From Mesaphorura yosii (lineage: Eukaryota; Arthropoda; Collembola; Poduromorpha; Tullbergiidae): 64,000 nt of DNA. The notes under the pieces are model-generated. The model was not told the origin of the DNA, made no database searches, and saw only the letters and a program-made list of their open reading frames with translations. The position numbers and the translations under genes were made by a program. Positions within the stretch are counted from its first letter, which is position 1. Every line of letters begins with the position of its first letter. Location of the stretch: positions 23,656 to 87,655 of the forward strand of contig WIXG01000329.1 in the NCBI GenBank assembly GCA_009869945.1. Reading direction: 5' to 3'. This document shows, in pieces, positions 35,964-48,500 of the stretch.

Positions 35964-38900
35964 TTACAGAATACCAAAAGTGAGCAAATGTGTCATTATC
36001 ACAGAGAAAAGTTGTCGCTGAGTTATTGTGTGAGTTGGAATGTGTAGCGGCCTGCGTTGCATGGCAGACGGAGTCACGCTGCTTTCTAGTCCCTGCCCTT
36101 GTACTCGTCGGTGGAAACTTCCAGTCGGTAATGCTGTTGCAGAAGAATTCTGTGACATTACTTGATTACCATTGTTACTTTCACCAATACCAGACTCGGA
36201 GAATTGTGCACTTATTTGGTCGAACTGATGATGAATTGCATCGTACGCTGTTGGCCAGGGAGAATCGTACATAGATTGATGAATTCTGCCAGCGTGGTCG
36301 TCATAAATTGGCTGAACTCGTAATGCATCATGCACTACAATTTGTGCTTTATGAGAGAAAGTTGCTGCCGCTGCTGCATCTTCGTCATCACCACTTCTGC
36401 GACAACTCTCGTCAGAAGGATTTTGAGACCTCACAAACACATTCTTCGTATTTTGGGACCCGAGGAAAGCCGGAATACTGCTACTCGCGATGCCGCAATG
36501 ATGCTCCAGCTCGGATTCATTAAAACGACACAAGCAATCACGTTGATTCTCAATCTCAAAAGAGCAAACAGACTGAGATTGATGGAACGAACTGGCCCGG
36601 GTAGAACTTGATTTCAACAGTTCCGGTGGTTCACCGTAGGTGCTGAGTTGCTGAGACTCCGCGTTGCCATTCCCGGCGAGAAGCCGCGGCTCGGCTGAAC
36701 TTTGTTTCTTCTCGTGATGATAATACAACAAGACAAAGATAAGTACGTTGAGAATCAAGAGTGAACAACCTGTAAAGCAATATTCCTCGTGAGTTGTCTT
36801 CAGCATAGTAAAATTCCTGTTTCAATGCGTATGGCATTGTTCGCTATCGCTCACAAGGAGAGTCCACATGTCGTCCCCTTTCAAATTCGGCCCAACATTT
36901 TTCTGGCCCCTGCCCTGAAACTTCCAAAAGTGGTCTCAGTTCGCGCAACGCTTAGAGCAACCCAAGTTATTGCAAAAAGAATCTTGGAATTTGCACATGA
37001 AAATACAAGAATTTTGTTTGTAAGGTTTGTTTGTGACTTTAATCGTCGCCATTTCTTCGTTAATATTTTGTTAATTTTATAATTTCATAAGGGGACTGTA
37101 CGTAAAATAACAACTTCACGTGCTAGTTCCCATAAGGAATTGTTTATTTCGACATTTGCGAAAATTCTTTTTGCAATAACTTGAGCGTTGCGCGAACTGA
37201 GACCATTTTTGGAGGTTTCAGGGCAGGGGCTATCACCAGAAAAATGTTGGGTCGGATTTGAAAGGGGACGACATGTGGACTCTCCTTGTGAGTGAGTGTA
37301 CTTGAAGTCTTGAAACCCAAAAGTTGTTGCACTGAATTCGTCTTCCTTAGCGTTTTTGCTCTTTCTTTTCACCATAAATATTATATTTGACAAAGGAAGG
37401 CCTACAGAGTGTATATTCAATATGCACTCTGCCACAAGCCAAGAGTGATCAAGATTGCGAGAGCTGCACGCACAGATTCTTTTCCATCTTTGCCATTTCA
37501 AACGAGAATATCCAATTTCGTCAAAGTCTTGGATAAAAATATTAGAAGGTAAACAAAATGGAGCACACAAAACGTTTACTCTGCCTCTTTGTAAGAGAAT
37601 TTGACTTTTTAATTCATAACAAGTGTTCGTTTTTGCATGACTTGAATGAAATGGTTCACTCGGGTTGCACGAAACAATTCTTCCTTACCGATCGCAACTG
37701 TGAGCGGAACGTTGTTCGTGTACGCAGCAATGAATGTGCCCAATGCAGAACGCGAGCGTGCTTCCAGAGACCTCGTAACGCTGGTTCCCACGCCTGAACC
37801 TCCAACATCGGATACCAAAGACGCAAGTGGCGAGAGACATGTTGTTGGCGGAGCAGGGAGCATTAAAGTTCCATTGAAATACAGATCGCCAAAATCCAAA
37901 CCATCGGTGAAGTGGTGGATTTCGTTGGCTGCCTCTAATTCTTCTGGCAATCTGAAACTATGGCCAAAGATAATGAATGCTACAAGAGCGTTGGAGTGAC
38001 AACTTCAAGGTCTTCCTACTTTCCAATGTATAGGGAAGGGTCGTAACCTCCGTTCATTCTGTTGTGCATTGTTGAGACATATTGCGCCCCGCTTCGCTGA
38101 AGTTCAGGTACAAGCCTGTCGATTTTAGTACAAATGTGAGCAAGAGCATTGTGTGGTTGAAGTGTTCACTGCAGCACGCTACCTTAACCAAATGGCCATT
38201 TGATGAGCACGATAATGTGAGCGGATGCGGATTTTACTCGCACTTAGCTCCAGGTATTTTTGATGAAGTCGATCGTAAGGCTCCCAAATGGCGTTCTTAA
38301 ACTTGTTCTTTTCTCTTGAAACTGGCCAAACTGTCTCAGCTTGATTTGGTCCGTTGGGATCACTATTACGCAGGTAAAGAACTGGTACAGCTAGCCGATA
38401 TGATGTAGTGCTGAAAATTCTGTTTGGCTCACCCGTTGTAGGCAAAATTAGCCAAGTAATTGACGAGCAATTCCGACAGAGCGATTTCACCTTTCGTGAA
38501 GTTTGAAGGCAAGGGCGATGGGAAATGAGGGAATACAGTGTCCATTACAGGAAATCCGAAGAAGTAGTTCAATTCTTCCCCTCCAACAGCTCCGCCGTTT
38601 TTCTGAGAATCATATTTCATCGCGTGGTCGCGTGTGCTCTAAGCGCAATAGCTTAAAGTGCATAGCTATCTACATAACTTTTACATACCTGAAATGAATA
38701 CAATCCATCCTTTGTTGCATGCTCAAACACGTAGAAGTACGACTTTCTAATTTGTGATGATTCACTGGCTGCTATAACAGGAGCAAGGCTCAGAGAGTCC
38801 GTCACTGCATTTAATGCCATGTCTCGTGCTGATATATGATGCTGAATTCCTCTGATGAAATGCAATTCCCAGTTTAATACTCATGCTTCCGGAACCTGCG

Positions 38901-41900
38901 CTGAATTCCGGACGAAGTAAAAGCCGCTTACCTATCCCAGTCAACGTACTCGTTGGAAATTGTAGCAAAAATTTCGTTGAGGTGAAACCGGAAGGAATTT
39001 CTAACCAATGTCCTCAAGACCGCATCACGTCGAGAAAGTTCAATTCCAGATACCACATCTGCCTATCAAAACCGTTCAAACTATTAAAACTTATCCAAAG
39101 CTATCAGATATCGAAATTAGTTTATGCGAAGTTTATAAAATAAGTTCAAAACAAACAGGAGCAACAAATTTTGAGGCAGTGCATTGTATTATCAGAAGGC
39201 TTAGAATGCTGAATGCAAGCTAAAAAATATTTAGTTTTCTTCCAAAGCAAAGAAATGTCGATTATAGCATGCAGAGAAACTAACCCGATAGGGACCCTGA
39301 TTATTTTTCGAGCGACTTACTTCGCTGAAGCCTGTCAACATCTCCATTGACGAAACTCCAAACATTAAGTCGTACTTTGGAGAAGCATTTCTTTTTCCCA
39401 CTTGAGCTTCTGTGCTTCCCTATTCAACGAGAAAGAGGCGGTCGAGTTGGTAAAGTAAATCTTATTTCCTCAAAGCCTGTCAACCCACGCCCGAGCTTCG
39501 AAAATAGTAAACATCAATTCAATGCCAGTACGATTGAGCACTGGAATGATACGCCTAATCCGAGCATTGAAGGAAAGTATTAAATTTGGACATACCCCAA
39601 AATTAGGCTGAATCACAATGCCATCAACACTTGGACCGAAATCAACAGAAAACTTTGGAGGTTTGTACTTGGAGAAAGAAGAAAAGTGCTTATTCTTGAG
39701 ACAATCCAAAACAGGATCCGCAGTGCTTCTGCTGAATGATGCCGAATCGCGTTCTCGAGCTCCCAGGGATTGTGTGGTTAAAGTTGAGTTCAACGCATTT
39801 GCTTGAGATGCGGTGGCGTTCACGGAGCAGTTCAATGACTCTGCTAATGCATTGGCCACTTCAGCCGGATCGTGGACCAGAGCCCAAGGCGCCTTTGCCG
39901 ACCCGGCAATTAATACAGTTCTATGAAATAATCCTGATAGAGAGAAAATAACCAATCATTTGTTACTGGCATCAGTTGAGCGATTTATCACAATAATTCT
40001 TTATCAATATTAAATAAATTAATATTTGACTTGAATTGCGTAGAGAGAAAGCATAACTGATTTTTGCTTCGCTGCTGAACGAACATGATAAAGAGTCCAT
40101 AGGCACACAATTTACCTGGCACAACAGCTGGCGATGACATCAGGAAATTAATGCAAGCTGCTCCAGCTTCGTACCCCATCAGAGTTATGTTTTCTGGATC
40201 TCCATTAAAATGAACAATGTTCTCCTTGATCCAATGCAGTGCCGCTATTTGGTCCATCAACCCGTAATTAGCCACTCGTGGTCTTGTAGTCGGGGAGGAA
40301 TTCACGTTGAGAAATCCTGAATTAATCATTCGAAACGAACCCTAATCAGACACTAATGAGATAGAACATCCCATCGTCTTAAGCAAACTTCCATGTCTTT
40401 TGCGTAGTATCAGGAATCTTTAAAATGATGAAAGGCGCATAAAAAACTCTAAAAGAATAAGCGCTTTGCTTCACGAAATTGTGTTATAGGTACTATTTTA
40501 ATGAAGCTTTAATGCTACCGCTTTCATAATTTTCAGAAAATTACCTAAAACCCCGAGCCGGTAGTTGAGTGTCACAAATATGAAGTCCGCCTGGGCAGCC
40601 AACACTGTTCCATCGTAAAGATTCCCACTTCCCCACGCAAATTTTCCACCATGGACGAAAATCAAAACAGGCTTCAGTCTCGTCTTTGAGTTTTGAGAGT
40701 TGTATCCTGCTACCACAAAATTAGCCGCGTCATACTTAATATCTTTGTCATAGTTGAGTCCATAGTCGATACCACATTTTCTATTTACGATAAAGTTGAT
40801 TGAATTTCAGGGTAACTTCAACTCACAGCCGCACAGGAAACTTAATTTAGGAAGCAAGCCACCGTTTCGGGTACCTAAGCTGAGCTTGCATTTTTGTACA
40901 TTTTATTGAGCCAGCAGTTTACGTTCATTGCGCAAGGCGCAAATGAGTCTTTATCTCCGGCAATTTGCTCTCTTTCACTTGCAGTTGTAAAATGAAAACA
41001 ACAATTCACTTTTACTAGCTCTTGGTGTCTCGCAATAAAGTGCGTCGCACATTCTCTCTGCCGGCAATAAATAAAGCACTAAGCACTGTTGCGTGATGTT
41101 TCGTAGTACGCACAGTGCAGTATGAGTTGTTTTATTTTGCTGACCCTGCGTTCTGTTGCGGTTTCCGACTGCTGATTGTATTAAATAAATGGCCGTGTGA
41201 GCCTGAAAAACTCATTCCGCAATTTACGGAAAGAGGAAGGAAGTCGGGGAAGCAAAAATACACTAAATCAAATTAAATTTACGCTGTGCATTACCAACGG
41301 TTGTGGTTGAGACTGAAGCAGGAGAGAAAATGTTGAGATACAAACAGTCTTCCGACTGATTTCGTAAATAAGGCTCAAGTCTCCTGAGGTGATCCAGGTA
41401 ACCTCTCGGCATGTCTTTCAAAGCGGCGCTCTCATCACGAATCTCGGGCATTACCTGTACATATGAACCATAATGTGGAGCAAAAGGGAAAAAATCAATC
41501 ACTAAAGTGAATTTTGACTTTCTGCCAACTACTATTTCACGGTCTACACTTCGTCATTTCCTCCCAAACCGCTTGGTTCTTATTTCTTTGAAGCTTTCAA
41601 AGTTAAAGTGAAATAGATTTACTCTCATGTCTTTCTCTTCGCTGCGTATAATTTAATTTCTTTCTTGCGAACTATGAAGTAGAAATGAGATTTTTCTTTG
41701 GGATGTGGCCTCCGCGTCCAATTTGCGGCAAAGTTATGTGCGAACCGTTTATTCGCAATTCAGCGCACACGCAGTCATTAGGAATCTGGTTTTAAAAGAG
41801 ACTGTAATCGTGAAATATGGGTGTTAATAATCTTTCGACTGGTTGAACATGAATCAGCACATCATAGCTTTAATTTGGAAGGATGAAGTCGTTAGCATTG

Positions 41901-42590
41901 TGAAGCGGATAAGGAAAAAATGAAAAACACGACCGTTTTTACCTGTGGACATACGTATCCCGGCTTCGTTGCCTTCCGAATACCTTCCCAAGGAATCGGC
42001 GTCTGGGTCGGGCTGAACCGGCGTGACTTTATTGGGGGCAGTGCGTACGGGATATTCAAGAATACCTGCAGAACAGAGAGCCTGGTTTCATTGTCATAAT
42101 AAATTAAATTAAATTTCGTATTAAATTTTGATATTCTTCCAAAACAATAATTATTAGATCGTTTTTTCCGCATGATCAGTACGCGTAGCTTAACCTTAAA
42201 ATCTCTTCAAATCATTTTATAGCAATTTAAGGTTTGTAAGCTCCTTACCTCCACTATCTTGTTCCGAAGTGGGTGCAGAGTCTTCTGATTCTGGCTGGGT
42301 CCGGGTAAAAGGGTCAGGACTAAGCCCTGCAATTTCCCATACTTCGTGTCCACTATTCGAGACGGGACAGAAGTGGTAGCTGAATTGGGTAGTTGGTACG
42401 ACGAGGCATCTTGGTCATGTTGCTGTCCAGAATTCATTTCCGGTTTTTCATTTTCCCAGCTGCTAGCTTGCGTCAGGCGGAGTGGGAAGTTTGGGTATCC
42501 GTAACCGTTGCCAGTTTCTTCCTGACCACCGTCGCTGCCTCTGCTCTGGCAGCTGATGATACTCAGCAGTACAATCAGTACACATTTCAT
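35964..42590 (-). CDS. Neuroligin-like protein (copy A), complete, 14 exons, 1077 aa
   Basis: Neuroligins are postsynaptic adhesion proteins that bind neurexins through an inactive cholinesterase-like domain. Exons in transcript order: 42590-42249, 42065-41943, 41454-41295, 40706-40545, 40316-40116, 39933-39596, 39419-39321, 39062-38932, 38851-38689, 38602-38433, 38362-38183, 38115-38020, 37951-37689 and 36769-35964. The phases close exactly. A signal peptide (MKCVLIVLLSIISC) is followed by a linker, then the esterase-like domain: [77 protein letters not shown] and GDPENITLMGYEAGAA. The nucleophile position (GxSxG) is Glu (GYEAG, residue about 312), so esterase activity is not expected. One membrane helix (GCSLLILNVLIFVLLYYHH, residues about 805-828) is split by intron 13. 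A 250-residue cytoplasmic tail ends in FGIL. Copy B downstream is a tandem paralogue. Confidence 0.9.
36851..37291. repeat. Imperfect inverted repeat in neuroligin-A intron 13
   Basis: The arms are about 36851-36990 and 37155-37291, with roughly 165 bases between. They are near-perfect reverse complements apart from a few substitutions and short indels: for example CACAAGGAGAGTCCACATGT on the plus strand in the left arm pairs with ACATGTGGACTCTCCTTGTG in the right arm. It lies wholly inside the 919-base intron between the exon ending at 37689 and the last exon starting at 36769. The transcript could fold into a hairpin of about 135 base pairs. It may be a foldback element or a local inverted duplication. 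No target-site duplication was identified. Confidence 0.85.
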
Positions 42591-45500
42591 TCTTGATCGT
42601 TTTTATTGTTGTAAAATTGTGCCGCACAGACTAATCTTTCGTTGGTGTTGACGCATTTATTATACGAGGACGAAAGAAATAGCGAGGAAGAGAGCACTTC
42701 AGCAAGCCACAAACGACCCCCTTTCTATTGTAAAGAAATCGTTTGTCTTGACTTTACGAGCGTAAAAAATCTCAGAGAGTAAGCCATTAGTGACGCGGAG
42801 TCCCTCGGAAGGAGTGGAAGACGATGTTTGCAAATGTCATTGATGAGGTCGTTGAAATAAAATAAACTTGACACTAGGACGAAGGCGATGACGACAATAG
42901 CGACGGTCAACACCAGTAGTCACTAACCATAACGGCTTCCAATGTCCATTACAGCATGGCGTCCCGAAACTATTTGGCTGAATGAGGCCATAACATTGGA
43001 AAACTTTTACATCTTTGTTCAAGTTGATTTTGCATCAGCACACAAGACGCAGGACGTGCATTCGAGCCACAAGAGCACATAAACACACTATAATAAAAGA
43101 ATAATAATAAATATTATGGACAATTTGTAGTAGCAGCGAACCGGTGGCGGCGGCAACTCTTGCTCGGTGCTTTGAGAGTAGAATGGCCTTTAATGGTGAC
43201 TCTCGTTAACAAAATTGCGTTTTTATTTATGAAGCAGGATCACGGACGCAGTTTTCTCTCTTGAGTCCCTCTTTGAATTGAGTCTGAAAGTACAGATCAA
43301 TTATAAAAGTTTCATTTAAGTTCCTAATTGCTGTTTCGTTGCGAAGTTGTAGTAGCTGTGGTATTAATTAACATACGAGGCGATTTCGTCACTCTCCAAG
43401 CCATTACCAGATAGTTTTCTGTGCTTTTACTACTATTACATAACGGGGTTTTGTGCAAAACATGGCAAGGATTGCTAGAGTTCCCTCAAAACTTTCCCCA
43501 GCGTGTTTTTTGATATTACTGTCACACTGATTACCACTATATTGGATCGTAAAGGCCGTAACACTTTTATGACTCATCTAAATTTGAAACTTTAAGCGAA
43601 TTTCTGGTAATTTAAATAGATAGTTTCAGCGAGTGAGCTCGAATGTTGACAAGTTTTCCAGTACAGTCTTTCGCAGACTCGCCAAAATTATGCGATTAAT
43701 CAATTCCAAGTCGCAAGATCTTCTTCGTAAACTTCTTCAAGAGTTGTCTTCGATATTTTTAATGCATCTGCGCAATTGCATATGTACTTTGTCGTTTTTG
43801 CGCAGTTGGAATCAAATTCAACCTATCGTGAGATGCCGTATAATTCTGATACAAGTCTCAAGTCCCAAATGCAATTAAACTCAGACATTTTAATTCGCCC
43901 CTGTCGATTCCACCAAATGTAATGTTCACCACTGGCGAGGTGGATTTCGCATGGAAATGTAGAAGGTATTAAGGGTTTTAGAAATGTCACCAGCCGCATC
44001 ACCTGTTCTGCCCCGGGCTTAGATCGTTTCAAATTTAGAAGCGGTGTCTCAACCTCAGCTAATAGAAAACCTGTACCAGAGATCAAGACGAACGACTGGG
44101 AACACGGGCAGGATTAGAAGAGAGTAGTTTTACTGCGTGTCAATCGATATTAGACGGGTAACACGGAGTGCAGCCCAATTCCTGTCATCCCTGGTTCCAC
44201 ACGAGAAGAAATACAATCGCCACAGGAATCTGATCCTGCCGGCATAGTGCACAGAATAACATTCGGAAATTCTCAACGGTGGATATTGCTTTTTTTATAA
44301 AATACCACACATGTCTGTAACATTTGGAGGCAAGCAGCCTTATAAATGAAGGCGATGATATCGGACTGTGAATTTCATTTTGGGACTGAAAAGTAATGCG
44401 AGATCCTGGGAAACCATTCTTCTTGCGCGTCGATGTCGAATTGACCATGTCTCACGGTCGTCGCAAGGAGGAACCGACAAAGAAGGAAGAAGTTTCGATT
44501 GAATAAAGCTCTTCAAACTCAATTTTACGTTCTCTTCAAATTTCTGCATCTCACATTCTCTCCAGCGAAGCTACGAACTATTCTTGCTGTATTAACAACC
44601 TATTTTACAAATGTCCATCACTTTCTCTAGCAGTTGGTTCACTTAATGTTTGCAAAGTGTTTTCCGAGTGTACCATTTTGCTAACAATCCTCATCAAACA
44701 GGGCCAGTTTGTCAAGGAAGTTTGTTTTCCAATTCTAAACTTCCGACCGAAACTTTTCTTTAAAAGATTACTCGGTCCAGGCGAAGCAACAACTTGCTCA
44801 CACAAGCAAGCAAATCACCCAGACTTCGCTGCCTGAGGAAGTCATTCATACGTTACCATTTCCCTGCAACTTGTTAATCGTCCATGACATGGCATGGGTC
44901 ACATAAAACTGAAATTACGAAATTACATCAGGCAGTAGCCGGAATCCGTGTCCCATGCTCAAGAATTTGAAGACAGCTTAATTGAAAAAACGCAAAAATG
45001 CGAGCCGCTGGTGTGCTTACGTTATATGAGTCTTTTCCATTACTGAGATTACGCTAACGCAGCCCTGAATTACTTTTCAATTCATCCTCCTCTTCTTGCT
45101 CCGTCCAGCCTAGCCTTTTCTGCGTGCACCCAAGTGTAAAAATGATTAGTTTGCTGAACGTGACATGTTTTTAATCATGCAGTAATTTACAGAAACCCTC
45201 TAATATTTCTCTGCGAACGCTAGGAAAATTTGTCAAGGCGAATCACTGCCTTTGCTTTCTTTGCGAAGAAGGGCGTTTGTGACCTGAGTTGAGATTCAAA
45301 CGAAAGAATAAACTACTTCTGCTACCTCAGATTCACTTGCATTTGGATGAGGATGGATGTAGCACGGGTGGTCATACTCAAGTACGCTCTATATTCGTAC
45401 TACGAGCTCGTATTGCATGTTTGTTCAGCAGTTGATGATTACTAAATAATTTTTACAAGCATCCACTCCTCTTTTAGTTTAGACATTGTCAAGAAAATAC

Positions 45501-48500
45501 CAAAACTGGAGACACTTACCCGTTTTTGTTGTTAATGATGTGCGCCCGATCAACAAAATCCACTTGATTCTGAAAAGCACTCACAAATTCAGCCACAGAA
45601 ATCAAATTCACTAGCTGTCTAGCTTGCAGCCCTGACAGACTTTACAACTGTCAATGAATGAAGCAATGAAGGGAGTTTGCCCACAAATTTCAGTACGTAA
45701 ATAGTCTGACGGGGAGAAATAATCGGACAACGAGAACTACGCATCTGACCGGCGAGAGATCCGAAACCGTACTGACGGATGGTAGTAGAAACTTTCTCCA
45801 CTACGGAAAGGAAGCGAAGGAAAAGGGAAAGTGCGTGCACATGTTCCCTTTCTACGGTTGAACTGCTCTGTATTCGCTACTACGCGCTGCTCTCCATGTA
45901 GTAAAAAATAACATTGTTATGCAACGGGGAAGGGTAATCATAAGCGCAGAAATTTCTCACATTCGTTCACCCAGAACCCGCTCCTTAAGCTCGTTCAAGA
46001 TGAATAGCTGAAGTAAAAGTAATAACTCTTGTCATGCTCTTTGCATGAACAATAACGAACCTCGCATTGTGCTCACTTCCTCAGTCGATGTCGTGTCATT
46101 ACATTAAATACTCGCAGAGCACGGACACTTTCCTTCCAACTTTTACGATGCCGCTGCATTGAAGACGCGTTTGCAGTTTTCCAGAGTTTAACTTCCCTTC
46201 TCAGAAAGTAACTTTGTACTCAAACTTTCGAGTGCGTGGAGGCTGAATCGTTTGAGAAGTAAAATATGTTGGGAAAAATGGAAAGTAATAAGTGCAGTCC
46301 ATCTTCAGCCCCAAATGCGTATGCCTGCGATGCTCGGGTGGATTCTGTGAAGGACATACTACGTTTAGAAAATCTGCATTGTATTCTTTAAAATACGATA
46401 TTGCGCTCCGGTGTCTTACAGCTTTGAAAAGAAAGTTTTGAAACTCTTGTGCTCTGTCTCGGATTATCTATGCAAATTTTACAAGACATTTTTGTCATCG
46501 CCGCATTAATGCTCTGGGGTACTCGGAACATGGAATATTCTTTAAAAATGAACAAAGAGTATACAATAGAAGAATGTGAACGGAATTTTCCTGCTTTGTA
46601 TTTGGGGTTTGTTTTCGTGGAGGAATTTCGTGCGCACGTTCGCTTGTGCACGATTTAAACATTACAAATGATCAGCACGTTCAAACAGCCGGGGAAATGA
46701 GGAAACCGCAAATTTGAATATTTTGTGTAGTTCTGCAGCGAAGTGTCACTTGGGAACTTGGAGTACGGAATTCAAGAAAAGTATTCGGGAGTGAAGCCTG
46801 TTTATTCCACTTGCATTAGGTAAAGGAGCTTTCAAGCATAACGTAATTTTATTATGCTGACTAATAACAAGGAACTCCAAATTCGCTCCAGCAGTTTATA
46901 ATTAAAGCCTGGAGTCAAATTCAGAATTTATTTCAATGTTTACCTTCCTCCTACTTCAAAATTCTGACTGCCGGTTTCACCGGCGAACTAAAGCACTGAA
47001 GCTTCCTCTTCACATTAACCGATTCCTGCTTCTTTGGCTGCAACATTTACGAGTTTGAAATGTGCTTATCATCAGAAATTCTGACTTTAATATTTAAATC
47101 CTGTGTAAGCTGCGGTGTGTTCAAAAATATACTTCAGTAAGTTGGGTCAGCGAATCCGTAAAATTGCTGTGGCCTTCTTCCACAATTTTTCCTGAGAAAT
47201 GGCGCGGGCTCCTTATACGGAAGCGGCTTCGTCTTTATCATCACATAGTCATAACTTCTCGGGGCACGCCACGAACACATTCAAGCTCACATTGAAAAGT
47301 TGGGATACAAAAAGTAGGTTTCTTTTTTCTGACTTTTGTTTCTGCACTTTCTCTCTCATTATCTTCATTTGTGAGTCATTAATGTTTGTGCGTACGCGAG
47401 GTAAACAGAAAAATACGGACTGGAAACTTTCGTCAGAACTACTAAATGAGCGCACGGAGTTCTCGATAGAAATTGAAAAAAGTTTGTCCTCCTGTTGGCT
47501 TGCTTGGCACTTCTAACAAGGTATTCTTAATTTGCGAGAGAAAGTTATTTGATAAGAAGTAATGGCATCGTGCGGCCGTGGGATAAGAACGGCAAGCCTT
47601 CGCTTAAGTCTTTGGAACCACGAAGTCAGTTACATCGCGTGGCACAAGGCAGCGTAGAAAATGGTGAAAAAGTGCAATAAATCTAGCAAATATCTTGCTT
47701 CGTGGAATTTACTATGTCGAGCAAGACTCATACAGCAACCAGCGTTCCATGATTTTGTGCGGCACTGACAGCCTTTACTTGGTCAATTACCTATCGTACT
47801 CGATTCTCGAAACTACAAATAGTATGCGTCAATTCACTCCAAGTTCGCCTTCACGAGGTCAATTAAAAGTGCTCTGTAGACCTAGTTTGTTAGACATCAG
47901 ACTGACTTTTTCAAGCACATTTGGGATGAATGCCACATTCTCGTTATTGAAATATATTTCAACTCATTCGGAAATAATTACTACGCCGTAATTGGGAATT
48001 AGGCAATAATTACCGCCATAATGGAATTCAATTCGTTTCATAATACTTTCGAATTAGCTATTTCAACTTATTTAGGACTTATGAAGCGGCAAAAAGTACA
48101 CTGCATGCAGTTTACTGTTCACGGATCACTGATTCGCAGCTCCAAGTTGAACAAGTTTCGCCAACTGAACTACCGTTACTTCGTCGGATTTTATCGATTT
48201 AAGATTAACGCGGCTGCTGTGGTTCGTCCTTAATGCCTTTGTATCATCATTTTCCACTTCGTCGCGTAATGCCATTGTGGTTGACATTTGGCACATGAAA
48301 GATCAAAAATAGAGAGAAAGAACCAGATTTATGTACCTGCTTCGAATTTCCAGGATGAATACTCTGAATATGAGGAATAAAATTCAATCTACCTGGAAAG
48401 GGTAATGCGTGCAAGTGCTCGCACATCTGCTGTGCGAGTTGGCAATATATGTTCAGCCCTTTTAATCCTATATAGATAGAATTCTCAGACAGAATTGGTG

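Noticed and set aside
36789-37332. ORFs on both strands encoding related peptides (HKESPHVVPFQI...)
   Set aside because: They are the two arms of the inverted repeat in neuroligin intron 13, not genes; no known protein matches.
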